Source: an uncultured Bizionia sp.
Lineage (GTDB): Bacteria > Bacteroidota > Bacteroidia > Flavobacteriales > Flavobacteriaceae
Direction: 5' to 3'
Length of the DNA: 64,000 nucleotides
Assembly: GCA_947496215.1 (NCBI GenBank)
Contig: CANMCF010000002.1
Location: 496,001-560,000 of the forward strand
The translations under genes and the position numbers were made by a program. The notes beneath the pieces were generated by a model. It saw only the letters and a list, made by a program, of their open reading frames with translations, made no database searches and was not told the origin of the DNA. How positions within the stretch are numbered: position 1 is the stretch's first letter; every line of letters begins with the position of its first letter. Shown here piece by piece: positions 8,148-16,532 of this stretch.

Positions 8148-9161
8148 ATGAAGGTATTAGTAACTGGAGGATTAGGCTTCATAGGTTCGCATACTGTTGT
8201 CGAACTTCAAAGTTCAGGATACGAAGTTGTAATTATCGACGATTTGTCGAATGCTTCGATAGAGGTTTTGGAAGGAATAACTTCCATAACAGGACAGGAA
8301 CCAATTTTCGTAAAGTTGGATTTAAAGGAAAAACAAGCTGTACAAGCGTTTTTCGAGAAACATCAAGATATAAGAGGCGTCATACATTTTGCGGCGAGCA
8401 AAGCTGTTGGGGAAAGTGTTGAAAATCCGTTGATGTATTATGAAAACAACATCAATACTTTGGTGTACGTCTTGCAAGAATTGAAGAAGTTGGAATCATC
8501 CAACTTTATTTTTAGCTCATCCTGTACGGTTTATGGACAAGCAGATGTTATGCCCATAACAGAAAAAGCCCCTATAAAACCAGCTGAATCACCCTATGGG
8601 AATACGAAAAAGATAGGAGAGGACATAATAAGGGATACTTGTATGATCTCTCCAGATTTCAAAGCCATAGCATTACGCTACTTCAATCCCATAGGCGCCC
8701 ACGATTCTGCAGCTATTGGAGAGCTTCCCATTGGTGTGCCACAAAATTTGGTGCCCTTTATAACTCAAACGGGAATAGGTATGAGGAAGGAGTTGTCCGT
8801 GTTTGGAAATGATTATCCGACTCCAGATGGGACTTGTATCCGTGATTATATTCATGTCGTGGATTTGGCAAAGGCACATGTTGTTGCCTTGCAACGTCTG
8901 TTGAATCATAAAAACGATTTGAATTACGAAGTTTTTAACTTAGGTACTGGGACAGGTAGTTCTGTTTTGGAAGTAATTGAATCCTTTGAACGCGTTTCAA
9001 ACCAAAAATTGAATTATAAGATTGTCGAACGACGTAAGGGAGATGTCATTTCTGCATTTGCGGATACCGAAAAAGCAAATACCATTTTAGGATGGAAGGC
9101 GAAGTTTTCTTTGGATGATGCCATGAGATCTGCTTGGAAATGGCAAAATAGACTGAACTAG
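8148..9161 (+). CDS. galE: UDP-glucose 4-epimerase
   Basis: This 337-residue extended SDR enzyme interconverts UDP-glucose and UDP-galactose in the cytosol. The NAD-binding motif is VTGGLGFIGSH at the N-terminus. The catalytic pair is Tyr150 and Lys154 in SPYGNTKK, with a Ser-rich FIFSSSCTVYG before it. The sequence IALRYFNPIGAH and the C-terminal GDVISAFADTEKA are typical of GalE. It follows the DegT aminotransferase, which suggests it supplies a sugar nucleotide to the same glycan route. A shared terminator lies after it. Confidence 0.95.
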   Translation: MKVLVTGGLGFIGSHTVVELQSSGYEVVIIDDLSNASIEVLEGITSITGQEPIFVKLDLKEKQAVQAFFEKHQDIRGVIHFAASKAVGESVENPLMYYENNINTLVYVLQELKKLESSNFIFSSSCTVYGQADVMPITEKAPIKPAESPYGNTKKIGEDIIRDTCMISPDFKAIALRYFNPIGAHDSAAIGELPIGVPQNLVPFITQTGIGMRKELSVFGNDYPTPDGTCIRDYIHVVDLAKAHVVALQRLLNHKNDLNYEVFNLGTGTGSSVLEVIESFERVSNQKLNYKIVERRKGDVISAFADTEKANTILGWKAKFSLDDAMRSAWKWQNRLN

Positions 9162-9263
9162 CACCATTGAGGAGCGTTGGAAATTTTTATGTCGATAGAA
9201 TAGACATATTAATTATGCTAATGTCTCTTTGGAAAAATCCAAGGATATCCTACCGCGATAAAT

Positions 9264-9297
9264 AAAAAAAGCCTCGAACTATTCGAGGCTTTTTTTA
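9264..9297. terminator. Bidirectional terminator between galE and lspA
   Basis: GCCTCGAA-cta-TTCGAGGC is flanked by A7 on the left and T7 on the right. Its right arm contains the last codons and stop of lspA (ends 9279), so the terminator and the coding end overlap. Confidence 0.88.
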
Positions 9298-9779
9298 TGT
9301 TGTTTTTTGTTTTTGAAGCTGGATAGCAACAAGCAGCCCATTCCTACCATCACGGAAACATCCGCAAGGTTGAAGATTCCCGTTCGGAATACTCCTCCCA
9401 GATCTATATGTAGGAAATCGGTAACAGAGCCATAGCGTATTCTATCATAGATATTGGCAATACCGCCTCCTATGATGCATGAAAAACCGATTAGGGATAG
9501 TCGATCCAGACTTTTGTTCCTGAAAATATGAACAAGTACCAATCCCAAGACTACGATTGGCAATATGTTAAGTAGTATTATTTTCAATATAGGGGAGAAG
9601 TCACCTCCCAAACCTAAAAAGGCTCCATCATTTTCCACATTGTGCAATGACAGGTATTGACCCAATAACTCCCTTCGACTCTCAAAGGCAACTTCGGTTC
9701 TAACCCAAACTTTGGAGACTTGATCCAAGACAATGTTAAATAGAATGAGGAAACTTATCAAAAGCGTTCTAGAGTTCAT
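9279..9779 (-). CDS. lspA: Lipoprotein signal peptidase (signal peptidase II)
   Basis: This membrane aspartyl protease of 166 residues removes the signal peptide from diacylglyceryl-modified prolipoproteins. It has four hydrophobic segments, the N-terminal DQVSKVWV, the box NVENDGAFLGLGG, and the two catalytic Asp boxes GGGIANIYDRIRYGSVTDF and FNLADVSVM. Its ATG shares one base with the fabD stop codon, indicating translational coupling in a fabD-lspA operon. The many lipoproteins in this window are expected clients. The 3' end lies inside the terminator hairpin. Confidence 0.96.
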   Translation of the reverse strand: MNSRTLLISFLILFNIVLDQVSKVWVRTEVAFESRRELLGQYLSLHNVENDGAFLGLGGDFSPILKIILLNILPIVVLGLVLVHIFRNKSLDRLSLIGFSCIIGGGIANIYDRIRYGSVTDFLHIDLGGVFRTGIFNLADVSVMVGMGCLLLSSFKNKKQHKKSLE

Positions 9780-10672
9780 TAAGCTTCGCTTTGAAAAGTT
9801 GCAGAAGCAGTTTGTGCTTCCCTATTTATTTTTTTTACCAACCCTTGCAACACTTTTCCAGGTCCTACTTCAGTGAATAGAGAAGCCCCATCTGTAATCA
9901 TCTGCTGTACGGATTGAGTCCAGCGTACAGGAGCAGTCAATTGAGAGATTAGATTCGCTTTGATCTCAGACTCATCTATGATGGCGCTGGCAGTTACATT
10001 TTGGTAAATTGGACAATTTGGCTTGTTGAATGTCGTATTTTCTATGGCAGCTGCCAATTCTTCACGTGCTGGTTCCATCATCGGAGAATGAAAAGCGCCT
10101 CCAACTGGCAACACCAATGCACGGCGAGCTCCTTCAGCCTTCAAAGCTTCACAAGCAGTATTTATGGCTTCTATTTCTCCCGATATCACCAATTGGCCAG
10201 GGCAGTTGTAGTTTGCAGCAACGACTACACCATCGGTAGTTTTACATATTCTTTCTACGATGTCATCTTCCAAACCTAAAACGGCTGCCATCGTACTTGG
10301 TTTAATCTCGCAAGCCTTTTGCATGGCCAAAGCACGTTGGGATACCAATTTCAATCCATCTTCAAAGGTCAAGGCTCCATTGGCAACCAATGCGGAAAAC
10401 TCTCCAAGGGAGTGACCTGCAACCATATCTGGTTTGAAGTCGTCACCTAGTGTTTTAGCCAATATCACTGAATGCAAAAAAATGGCAGGTTGTGTAACTT
10501 TTGTTTGTTTCAAAGCTTCGGCTGTTCCTTCGAACATGATGTCCGTGATGTGGAACCCTAAGATTTCATTTGCATCTTCGAACAAATGTTGTGCTTCTGG
10601 TGAGTTTTCGTATAGGTCTAAACCCATTCCTGAGAATTGAGCTCCTTGACCTGGAAATATATATGCGTTCAT
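9779..10672 (-). CDS. fabD: Malonyl-CoA:acyl carrier protein transacylase
   Basis: This cytosolic enzyme loads malonyl groups onto acyl carrier protein for fatty acid synthesis. It shows the N-terminal FPGQGAQFSGMG, the nucleophile elbow VAGHSLGEFSAL, the active His region GGAFHSPMM and the C-terminal EVGPGKVLQGLVKKI. Length of 297 residues is usual for the family. It is the first gene of a coupled pair with lspA. A TATTTTTG -7 box lies 24 bases upstream of the start. Confidence 0.97.
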   Translation of the reverse strand: MNAYIFPGQGAQFSGMGLDLYENSPEAQHLFEDANEILGFHITDIMFEGTAEALKQTKVTQPAIFLHSVILAKTLGDDFKPDMVAGHSLGEFSALVANGALTFEDGLKLVSQRALAMQKACEIKPSTMAAVLGLEDDIVERICKTTDGVVVAANYNCPGQLVISGEIEAINTACEALKAEGARRALVLPVGGAFHSPMMEPAREELAAAIENTTFNKPNCPIYQNVTASAIIDESEIKANLISQLTAPVRWTQSVQQMITDGASLFTEVGPGKVLQGLVKKINREAQTASATFQSEA

Positions 10673-10695
10673 TGGTTTTTTTTAATTTAGTGATG

Positions 10696-10703
10696 CAAAA
10701 ATA
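10696..10703 (-). promoter_or_regulatory. fabD promoter -7 element
   Basis: The minus strand reads TATTTTTG, an exact TAnnTTTG match, giving a leader of about 20 bases. No -33 TTG is evident. Confidence 0.5.
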
Positions 10704-10735
10704 GGAATAATATCTTTAAACGATAAATATCGTTT

Positions 10736-11572
10736 CTAATGCTCTGTGAAAAAAAAGTGTTCTTTGGTTTTAAGCTTTATCCCATATGTTTCAAAGGGTA
10801 GCCAATTCGTTTTTCGTATAAGGTTTTCCATTTGTTTTTTTATCTGTTCTTCGTAAGAAAGATGATTCTTTTCAATGGAATTATAGGTATAAACATCCAA
10901 GCTGTCTATCGTGCCATTTCCCTTTATGATGAACCCAGCAGAACCATCTTTTTTCATTGGATTGTCTTTAGGGAAGGCCATCTTGTCAAATAGACTACGA
11001 CGAATTGAGTCTCTCCAATTTTGATAATCATCGGAAATCAATCTCTGAAACATGGCGTAAGAGTTTTTTGAAGAATATATTTTGTTTCTGTTTTCATGGA
11101 GATAGATGCTGTCTGCAGTTCTTTTAACCTTGTCCAAGAAATTGTTTCCATATTTTTTATTTATGGCTTTTTGCATCAGTCTTTCATAGCATTTTCCATA
11201 TTCAGTGCTATCATTGATGAGACAACCAGGTAATAGCTCTACGGTATTAATATCGTATTCTTCTTTTAAAATTTCAGGCATTTTTTCTAAACTTTCTATA
11301 GGACGGTTTTGAGCGTGTCGAGAGAAAAAGGTTAGTTTATTCTTTTCTATATCCATTTGAGCCTTTATGGAATCAATTTCACACAATTCTCTGGATGTAA
11401 TTGTTTTATTGTTTTCAACGATGAACATTTTATAATCTTCATAAGAATACGTGTCGTTAAAGCTGATGGTGTCCAACGATTTCTTTAAAATTTCCAGTCG
11501 TTCCTTTTTGGGATCGCTTTTGCATCTCACAAAAGTTATAGCTATGAAAAAAATAAAAGCAATATATTTCAT
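10736..11572 (-). CDS. Exported protein with degenerate TonB C-terminal-like domain
   Basis: The 278-residue protein has a hydrophobic N-terminus ending in Cys17 (FVRCKSD). The Arg before Cys departs from the usual lipobox, so lipid attachment is unsure. The middle is charged, helical and unrecognised. The last 65 residues (SAGFIIKGNGTIDSLDVYTY, then a basic helix, then WLPFETYGIKLK) follow the TonB C-terminal pattern of a beta hairpin, helix and 'W.P....G' segment. Such domains are common in Bacteroidota periplasmic proteins of unknown job. It follows the FAD dehydrogenase by 30 bases on the same strand and may be cotranscribed with it. Confidence 0.75.
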   Translation of the reverse strand: MKYIAFIFFIAITFVRCKSDPKKERLEILKKSLDTISFNDTYSYEDYKMFIVENNKTITSRELCEIDSIKAQMDIEKNKLTFFSRHAQNRPIESLEKMPEILKEEYDINTVELLPGCLINDSTEYGKCYERLMQKAINKKYGNNFLDKVKRTADSIYLHENRNKIYSSKNSYAMFQRLISDDYQNWRDSIRRSLFDKMAFPKDNPMKKDGSAGFIIKGNGTIDSLDVYTYNSIEKNHLSYEEQIKKQMENLIRKTNWLPFETYGIKLKTKEHFFFTEH

Positions 11573-11602
11573 ATGGGCGATAACGTATCAATTGAAGATG
11601 AA

Positions 11603-13159
11603 TTATAACCCTTTTATGGCTGCTTCTGCACAGCGTTCTCCGTCCATTGCTGCAGAGATTATTCCTCCGGCATAACCACCACCTTCTCCACAAGGGAATA
11701 GATTTGAAATTTGTGGGTGTTCCAAAGTTTCGTTTCTAGGGATGTTTACTGGAGAAGAGGTTCTTGATTCCACTCCCACTATGTTGGCTTCTTCAGTATA
11801 ATAGCCTTTCATCTTTCGTCCGAAGGCATCAAAGCCTTTTCGCAATCTACTTCCAATCAATTTAGGTAGGAGAGAGTGCATTGGTGCTGATTTCAACCCA
11901 GGTTGATAGGAAGTGTCATTCAGACTATTGGATAGTTTGCCTTCAACGAAGTCGGTTAGTCGTTGCGCAGGTGCAACTTGACTCCTTCCTCCAGCTGTAA
12001 AGGCCAAACGTTCCAAGTCTTTTTGGAACTCCAAACCTTTCAATTCTCCAAATTGTTCGTATTTCTTCAAATCTCTTTCAGCATTTATCTCCACGACTAT
12101 CCCGGAATTTGCATATTTGTTATTTCTGCGAGATGGAGACATGCCATTGACTACGACCTCTCCATTTGCGGTTGCTGCAGGTACTATGAAACCACCAGGG
12201 CACATGCAAAAGGAGTAGACGCCACGTTCGTTCACTTGTTGTACCAAGCTATAAGCAGCGGCAGGTAACAATTCATGACGTTCTCCAGGGCAATGGTACT
12301 GTATGGAATCGATGATGTGTTGTGGATGTTCTACACGAACTCCCATTGCAAACGATTTCGATTTTATGGCAATGTCCTTGTCCTTTAGCAAGTAAAATAT
12401 ATCGCGGGCAGAATGACCGGTAGCCAATACAACTCGTTCGGTAGACATTTCCTCTCCATTTTGCATTATTACTGCCTTTATGGCATTGTCCTCAATGTCG
12501 AAATCGACGACACGAGTTTCAAAATGGACTTCTCCTCCGTATTTTATGATGTTCTCACGAATGTTTTGAATTATCTTAGGGAGTTTGTTGGTGCCGATGT
12601 GTGGATGGGCATCGATTAGTATTTGTTCCGTTGCTCCGTGAAACACCAAATTTTCGAAAATTCTGCGAACATCACCTCTTTTTAAACTCCTGGTATATAA
12701 TTTTCCATCACTATAGGTTCCGGCACCACCTTCTCCAAAGCAGTAATTGGAATCCTCGTTTACAAAGTGATCTTGATTGATGGCCTTCAAATCGCGACGT
12801 CTGTCTTGAACATTCTTGCCACGCTCCAATACGATGGGCTTGTAACCTAGCTCTATGCAGCGTAATGCAGCGTACATTCCTGCTGGACCAAAGCCGATGA
12901 TGTGTACGGGTTTTGCCTTGGAAACGTCTTTGTAGTCAAATTGATATTCAGATTGTTTTGGTAAAGGTTCTTTTATGTAGACGGCAACCTTGTAATTGAG
13001 TATGATCTTGGGTTTGCGAGCATCAATGGATTTTCGCAGTATTTTGATTCCAGTAATGTCTTCTTTGGCAATGTCAAGACGATGAGCAGATTTTATTATC
13101 AATATGTCACTGCGTTCTTCCTCTTTTAATGTAATGCGTAGCTGAATCTCTTTTACCAT
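11603..13159 (-). CDS. FAD-dependent dehydrogenase (COG2509 type)
   Basis: At 518 residues it is a full-length member of the uncharacterised NAD(P)/FAD-dependent oxidoreductase family. A small N-terminal domain (residues 1-85, rich in charged strands) precedes the dinucleotide fold VHIIGFGPAGMYAALRC. It continues with the conserved GEGGAGTYSDGKL, the second FAD contact VVLATGHSARDIF, and the C-terminal FPCGEGGGYAGGIISAAMDG. Substrate is not known for the family. Cytosolic location is expected. The exported TonB-C-like protein lies immediately downstream. Confidence 0.9.
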   Translation of the reverse strand: MVKEIQLRITLKEEERSDILIIKSAHRLDIAKEDITGIKILRKSIDARKPKIILNYKVAVYIKEPLPKQSEYQFDYKDVSKAKPVHIIGFGPAGMYAALRCIELGYKPIVLERGKNVQDRRRDLKAINQDHFVNEDSNYCFGEGGAGTYSDGKLYTRSLKRGDVRRIFENLVFHGATEQILIDAHPHIGTNKLPKIIQNIRENIIKYGGEVHFETRVVDFDIEDNAIKAVIMQNGEEMSTERVVLATGHSARDIFYLLKDKDIAIKSKSFAMGVRVEHPQHIIDSIQYHCPGERHELLPAAAYSLVQQVNERGVYSFCMCPGGFIVPAATANGEVVVNGMSPSRRNNKYANSGIVVEINAERDLKKYEQFGELKGLEFQKDLERLAFTAGGRSQVAPAQRLTDFVEGKLSNSLNDTSYQPGLKSAPMHSLLPKLIGSRLRKGFDAFGRKMKGYYTEEANIVGVESRTSSPVNIPRNETLEHPQISNLFPCGEGGGYAGGIISAAMDGERCAEAAIKGL

Positions 13160-13211
13160 TTTGCGAAATTAAGTAAAATTGGGCGGTTTATGGTTAGACG
13201 AATGTGCCTAA

Positions 13212-14477
13212 CTACTTTTTGGATATTTTGGCAGAATAGAAACCTGAATCCGCACGAATGTTTAATATGTACATCCCGTTGCTCAACTTCGAAACATCCA
13301 GATTCAAAACAGCTGAATCATATGAAATTTTCTCTATGATGGATTTTCCCTTAATGTCAAAGATTACAATTTTGACCTTTTCGTAGGTCTTGTTCAATTT
13401 GATGTTCAAGTCTTTTGACGTCGGGTTAGGGGAAATGGCAAATGTTTCGATATTGAATTCTTCCGTACTTAGATTTATATCGATGTTCAAGGTTTTAGTT
13501 TTGGTGTGGGATTTTCCACATTTGGTGGTGGTCAATGAAACGGTATAGCTTCCATTGGCCAAGTATGTATGGGTGGGGTTGGTTTCTGTGGAAGTATTCG
13601 TGTCTCCAAAATCCCATAGCAAGAAATCGTAATCATTGCTTGTGTTCGTAAAGGTAACTTCACCTCCATTGACAACTTCAGAATAATTTGACATTGCTGA
13701 ATTTATGGTAAAATCCCAATTGAGGATATCGTCGAAGACAATTGCCTTGGTAGCCACTTTTATGATGTTGGCATCGGCTTCGGACAAAGTTGAATTCCAA
13801 GAAATCAAGGTTGGATCCTTTTTGTAAATCATTGTATAAAATGCGCAAGCTGCAGCATATGAACCAGTCAAAGACGGATGAGATCCATCGCTGGAGTACA
13901 AATCCATATTTGGGTGGTTTGTTCTAATGTATCGCCATACAGCACCAACAGGAGCTATTTCCGTGTCATTGTCGTTTGCCATTGAAACATAGGTTGTCCT
14001 TATGGCATCATCCATACCTTCATAGGTGCAAACCCAAGGCATTGTATTGCAATTGTTGGCATCTCCATTTTCTCGCCCCCAAGTCATATAGAACATTGGT
14101 TGCGAACATTCATCATTTGTTCTGATGGCATTGCTTAAGGATTCCGCATGCGGATATAGATCAGTTTCCATTTGTGTTTCCTCTTCGGAGGTTTCTTGAC
14201 TTTGTGCTTGCAAGGTCACATAATCCCAATTGTTGGAATTTATCTTGTCTAAGGTAGTGGCATTTGTTGCATGTCCCATCAAAGTGTAACCCCCAGGTGT
14301 GTTGGAATCATAAATAAGGATGTCTCCGGTACTCTGCGCCATATTGTTTACCATGGAAGGTAAATCGTTTACTGCGGTATAACTATTACCTAAGAATAGT
14401 ACTTTCTTTGTTGTCTGACCATTGGCTGAAAGAAACGAAATGAAAACCAAGATGCAGGTTGGAAGTGGATGTCTCAT
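13212..14477 (-). CDS. Secreted SGNH-hydrolase-like protein with PKD domain and T9SS sorting tail
   Basis: The 421-residue protein has four parts. First is a signal peptide ending near NGQ. Second is an SGNH/GDSL-like fold (VLFLGNSYTAVNDLP with the nucleophile Ser; SSDGSHPSLTGSYAAA with the Asp and His). Third is a PKD domain around residues 275-345 (LLWDFGDTNTSTETNPTHTY). Fourth is a type A T9SS C-terminal domain (ISPNPTSKDLNI to the end). It should be exported through the outer membrane; the substrate, perhaps an esterified glycan, is not known. A paralog with the same domain order and exactly the same length lies at 36853-38118 on the other strand. The -7 box TATTTTTG is at 14500-14507 (minus). 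Confidence 0.9.
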   Translation of the reverse strand: MRHPLPTCILVFISFLSANGQTTKKVLFLGNSYTAVNDLPSMVNNMAQSTGDILIYDSNTPGGYTLMGHATNATTLDKINSNNWDYVTLQAQSQETSEEETQMETDLYPHAESLSNAIRTNDECSQPMFYMTWGRENGDANNCNTMPWVCTYEGMDDAIRTTYVSMANDNDTEIAPVGAVWRYIRTNHPNMDLYSSDGSHPSLTGSYAAACAFYTMIYKKDPTLISWNSTLSEADANIIKVATKAIVFDDILNWDFTINSAMSNYSEVVNGGEVTFTNTSNDYDFLLWDFGDTNTSTETNPTHTYLANGSYTVSLTTTKCGKSHTKTKTLNIDINLSTEEFNIETFAISPNPTSKDLNIKLNKTYEKVKIVIFDIKGKSIIEKISYDSAVLNLDVSKLSNGMYILNIRADSGFYSAKISKK

Positions 14478-14499
14478 AATGATTGCCTGATTTAGAACT

Positions 14500-14507
14500 C
14501 AAAAATA
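14500..14507 (-). promoter_or_regulatory. -7 element of the SGNH-PKD gene
   Basis: The minus strand reads TATTTTTG, an exact TAnnTTTG match, 23 bases before the start codon. No -33 TTG is evident. Confidence 0.45.
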
Positions 14508-14683
14508 AGCAAATATTTGATATGCTCTGCGCTTGCTGAATCTCGTTGCTGATTAAGCACAAGGAAGAAGCCCACTTGCAAACTCATATGAGTATTGCAA
14601 TATGTGAACATTTCCTTGTGCCAAATGATGTCAATATGATTAAACCGCCATTTCGGTAACATCTGCCCTCAATGCCTTGGGTA

Positions 14684-14697
14684 GTGTAGTAAACTAG
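14684..14697. repeat. 14-mer GTGTAGTAAAnTAG, copy 1 of 4
   Basis: GTGTAGTAAACTAG occurs here. Near-identical copies lie at 14840-14853, 15782-15795 (both GTGTAGTAAATTAG) and 16455-16468 (GTGTAGTAAAATAG), all in the same orientation. Copy 3 abuts the transposase start, so the 14-mer is probably part of an insertion-sequence end that is scattered through this degenerate region. Confidence 0.75.
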
Positions 14698-14740
14698 GTT
14701 ATAGACAAAAAAGTGGTTTTAAAGTATTGATAACCAGTGG

Positions 14741-14866
14741 TTATATTAAAAAATAATTGCTGGTTTTTAACGTTCTTTGATATGTTGAGTAAAACGAAAG
14801 TTTGTTAGAAGCTTTAAAATAAGGATTCTTCAAACCGTCGTGTAGTAAATTAGGTGATGGTAAAAA
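14741..14866. repeat. 126-bp direct repeat, copy 1 (IS left-end fragment)
   Basis: It matches 15683-15808 at 124 of 126 positions in the same orientation. The copy ends with the ATG and first codons of the IS1-like transposase (ATGGTAAAAA) and then switches to unrelated sequence, so it looks like a truncated left end of the same insertion sequence. Confidence 0.9.
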
Positions 14867-14881
14867 GGTAGAAGTATTAGC

Positions 14882-15138
14882 AATCAAAAATATGATCCTG
14901 ATTTTGAAAAAGTTGCAGAAAGAAGAGCTGTTGAAGAAGAAACTAAAACAGCCAAAGCAAACGGAGAAATTTTTGCGGGCACGACGAGAACTAATCACAA
15001 AGGGCATTTGTTCATTCAGAGGGAGTTACTTCAACGAAAGTAAACAGTAAAAAAACAAGAGAGCTAACAAGAGAAATCAAGAAGAAAGATAGTCGATACA
15101 ATCCAAATCCATCAAAATATAAATACATAGATGAATAA
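14882..15138 (+). pseudogene. Remnant of a secreted-toxin C-terminus (polymorphic-toxin-like)
   Basis: A frame beginning directly after the IS fragment reads DPDFEKVAERRAVEEETKTA and then GEIFAGTTRTNHK. The coding signal then jumps frame to AFVHSEGVTSTKVNSKK and DSRYNPNPSKYKYIDE, ending at TAA 15136-15138. There is no start codon. The short, charged, end-of-protein style and the 8-base overlap with the start of the following lipoprotein gene are typical of C-terminal toxin cassettes of Rhs-like or other polymorphic toxins followed by an immunity gene. The toxin family cannot be named. At least one frameshift and the lost N-terminus make it a pseudogene. Confidence 0.5.
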
Positions 15139-15629
15139 TAAAATTAGATATTGTTTTTTAGTTTTTGCAAGCCTATACATTTGTGGGTGTTCTCAGGCAG
15201 AAAGGAAACAGAAAAAAAATGAAAAAACAGATGTTAAAGAAAAAGTAACACATTTTGATACAATATCTGATGTATGTATTAGTGCGTATTTCATACAAAA
15301 AGGTGTGACATTTCCTATTAGAATAGAGTGTGAATCAGGGATAGACGATGGTAATTCTACTGAAATGATTTTTCATAAAAAGAATGATAATGCAAACTAT
15401 GTGAGAAGATTTTTAATAATTTAACTATTTCTAAAGATACTTCGAAAATAGATAGAAGAATATCAATTTTCGTTCATTAGAGAATAATAAGGTTGATACT
15501 CTATGCTTAGGTGAGCATTATGGAATATTAAAAAATGGTATTAAAATGACTGATTCTAAAAAGTTTTTAGCACTAGTTAAAGAAGGTATTAAATATGAAA
15601 CCACTTACGCACACCCTCTAAATCGTTAA
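15131..15629 (+). pseudogene. Frameshifted lipoprotein, candidate immunity protein
   Basis: ATG 15131 opens a lipoprotein (LYICGCSQAERKQ, Cys near residue 21) that stops after 97 codons at 15424. Coding-like sequence continues in other frames: NNLTISKDTSKIDRRISIF, then SLENNKVDTLCLGEHYGIL and KKFLALVKEGIKYETTYA, to TAA 15627-15629. At least two indels are therefore present. Its start overlaps the stop of the toxin-like remnant upstream. A periplasmic lipoprotein immunity factor is the inference; no family was recognised. AT content is clearly higher than in flanking housekeeping genes. Confidence 0.5.
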
Positions 15630-15682
15630 TGTGTAAAATAGGTATTAGATTAATCATAACTTCAAAATATTTAAATCAGTAA

Positions 15683-15808
15683 TTATATTAAAAAATAATT
15701 GCTGGTTTTTAACGTTCTTTGATATGTTGAGTAAAACGAAAGTTCGTTAGAAGCTTTAAAATAAGGACTCTTCAAACCGTCGTGTAGTAAATTAGGTGAT
15801 GGTAAAAA
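15683..15808. repeat. 126-bp direct repeat, copy 2 (IS left end attached to transposase)
   Basis: Same 126 bp as 14741-14866 with two substitutions. Here it runs straight into the transposase frame, so this copy shows the native arrangement. Confidence 0.9.
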
Positions 15809-16429
15809 CATATTGTCCAGATTGTAATGGTATTTCAGTAAAAAATGGATTTCAAAAAGAGAAACAACGTTATAAATGTAAAGCTTGTAATAAACGGTTT
15901 CAGTTAAACTATACTTATAGGGCATATAATGAAAATACTAATAGATTAATTAAATCAATTATTAAAAGAAAGCTGTAGTGTACGGAGTATTTCCAGAGTA
16001 ATTAAAATATCTACGAAAACGGTATTTGCAAGAATGCTAAAAATAAGTAAACAAATTAAAGTTCCATACTTTAATAAGTTAGGTTGTAAATTTGAAGTTG
16101 ATGAGCTTTAGAGTTTTTTAGGGAACAAGAAGAACGTTATTTGGATTGCTTATGCCTTGGAAAGAGAAACAAAAAGTGTTATTAATTTCTTTGTTGGTAG
16201 GAAAACGACAGAAAATATCAAACCTTTAATAAATAAGTTATTGTCATTACAACCTAAACGAATTTACACAGATAGATTAAATATTTACCCAAATTTAATC
16301 CCGAAGAAATCCATAAACGCTTTCAATATTGTACAAACAGAATTGAAAGAATGAATTTAAATTTAAGAACTCATATCGAGAGATTAAAAGTATCTTGAAA
16401 CATATTTAAGAATTTACTTTTGGGGATAG
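15799..16429 (+). pseudogene. Degenerate IS1-family transposase
   Basis: The N-terminal zinc-finger part is intact (YCPDCNGISVKNGFQK and YKCKACNKRFQL, a CxxC-x-CxxC finger as in InsA). After a stop at 15976 the homology continues in shifted frames: ISRVIKISTKTVFARMLKIS, CKFEVDELSFLGNKKNVIWI (one internal stop), ERETKSVINFFVGRKTTENI, IYTDRLNIYPNLIP and finally the family's closing LRIYFWG before TAG 16427-16429. The DDE-type catalytic region is broken by several stops, so it cannot be active. The left end is the 126-bp repeat; no matching inverted right end was found. Confidence 0.85.
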
Positions 16430-16454
16430 TAATCCCAAATTTAAGATTCTAGTA

Positions 16455-16532
16455 GTGTAGTAAAATAGATTCTCCTGAGCCAGTCAAGCACATTCTGGAG
16501 GTAACGATAAAAACAAAGAAGATGAAGATTAA
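16455..16532 (+). pseudogene. Short toxin-tail remnant ahead of a second lipoprotein
   Basis: After the fourth copy of the 14-mer, an open stretch from about 16479 reads ASQAHSGGNDKNKEDED and ends at TAA 16530-16532, overlapping the ATG of the next lipoprotein gene (16522) by 11 bases. The layout copies that at 15131, so this is interpreted as the last codons of another toxin C-terminus. It is too short to name. Confidence 0.35.

Noticed and set aside
14741-15925. Two minus-strand frames ending in the same 18 residues
   Set aside because: The shared end is simply the antisense of the 126-bp IS-end repeat; no other coding evidence exists.
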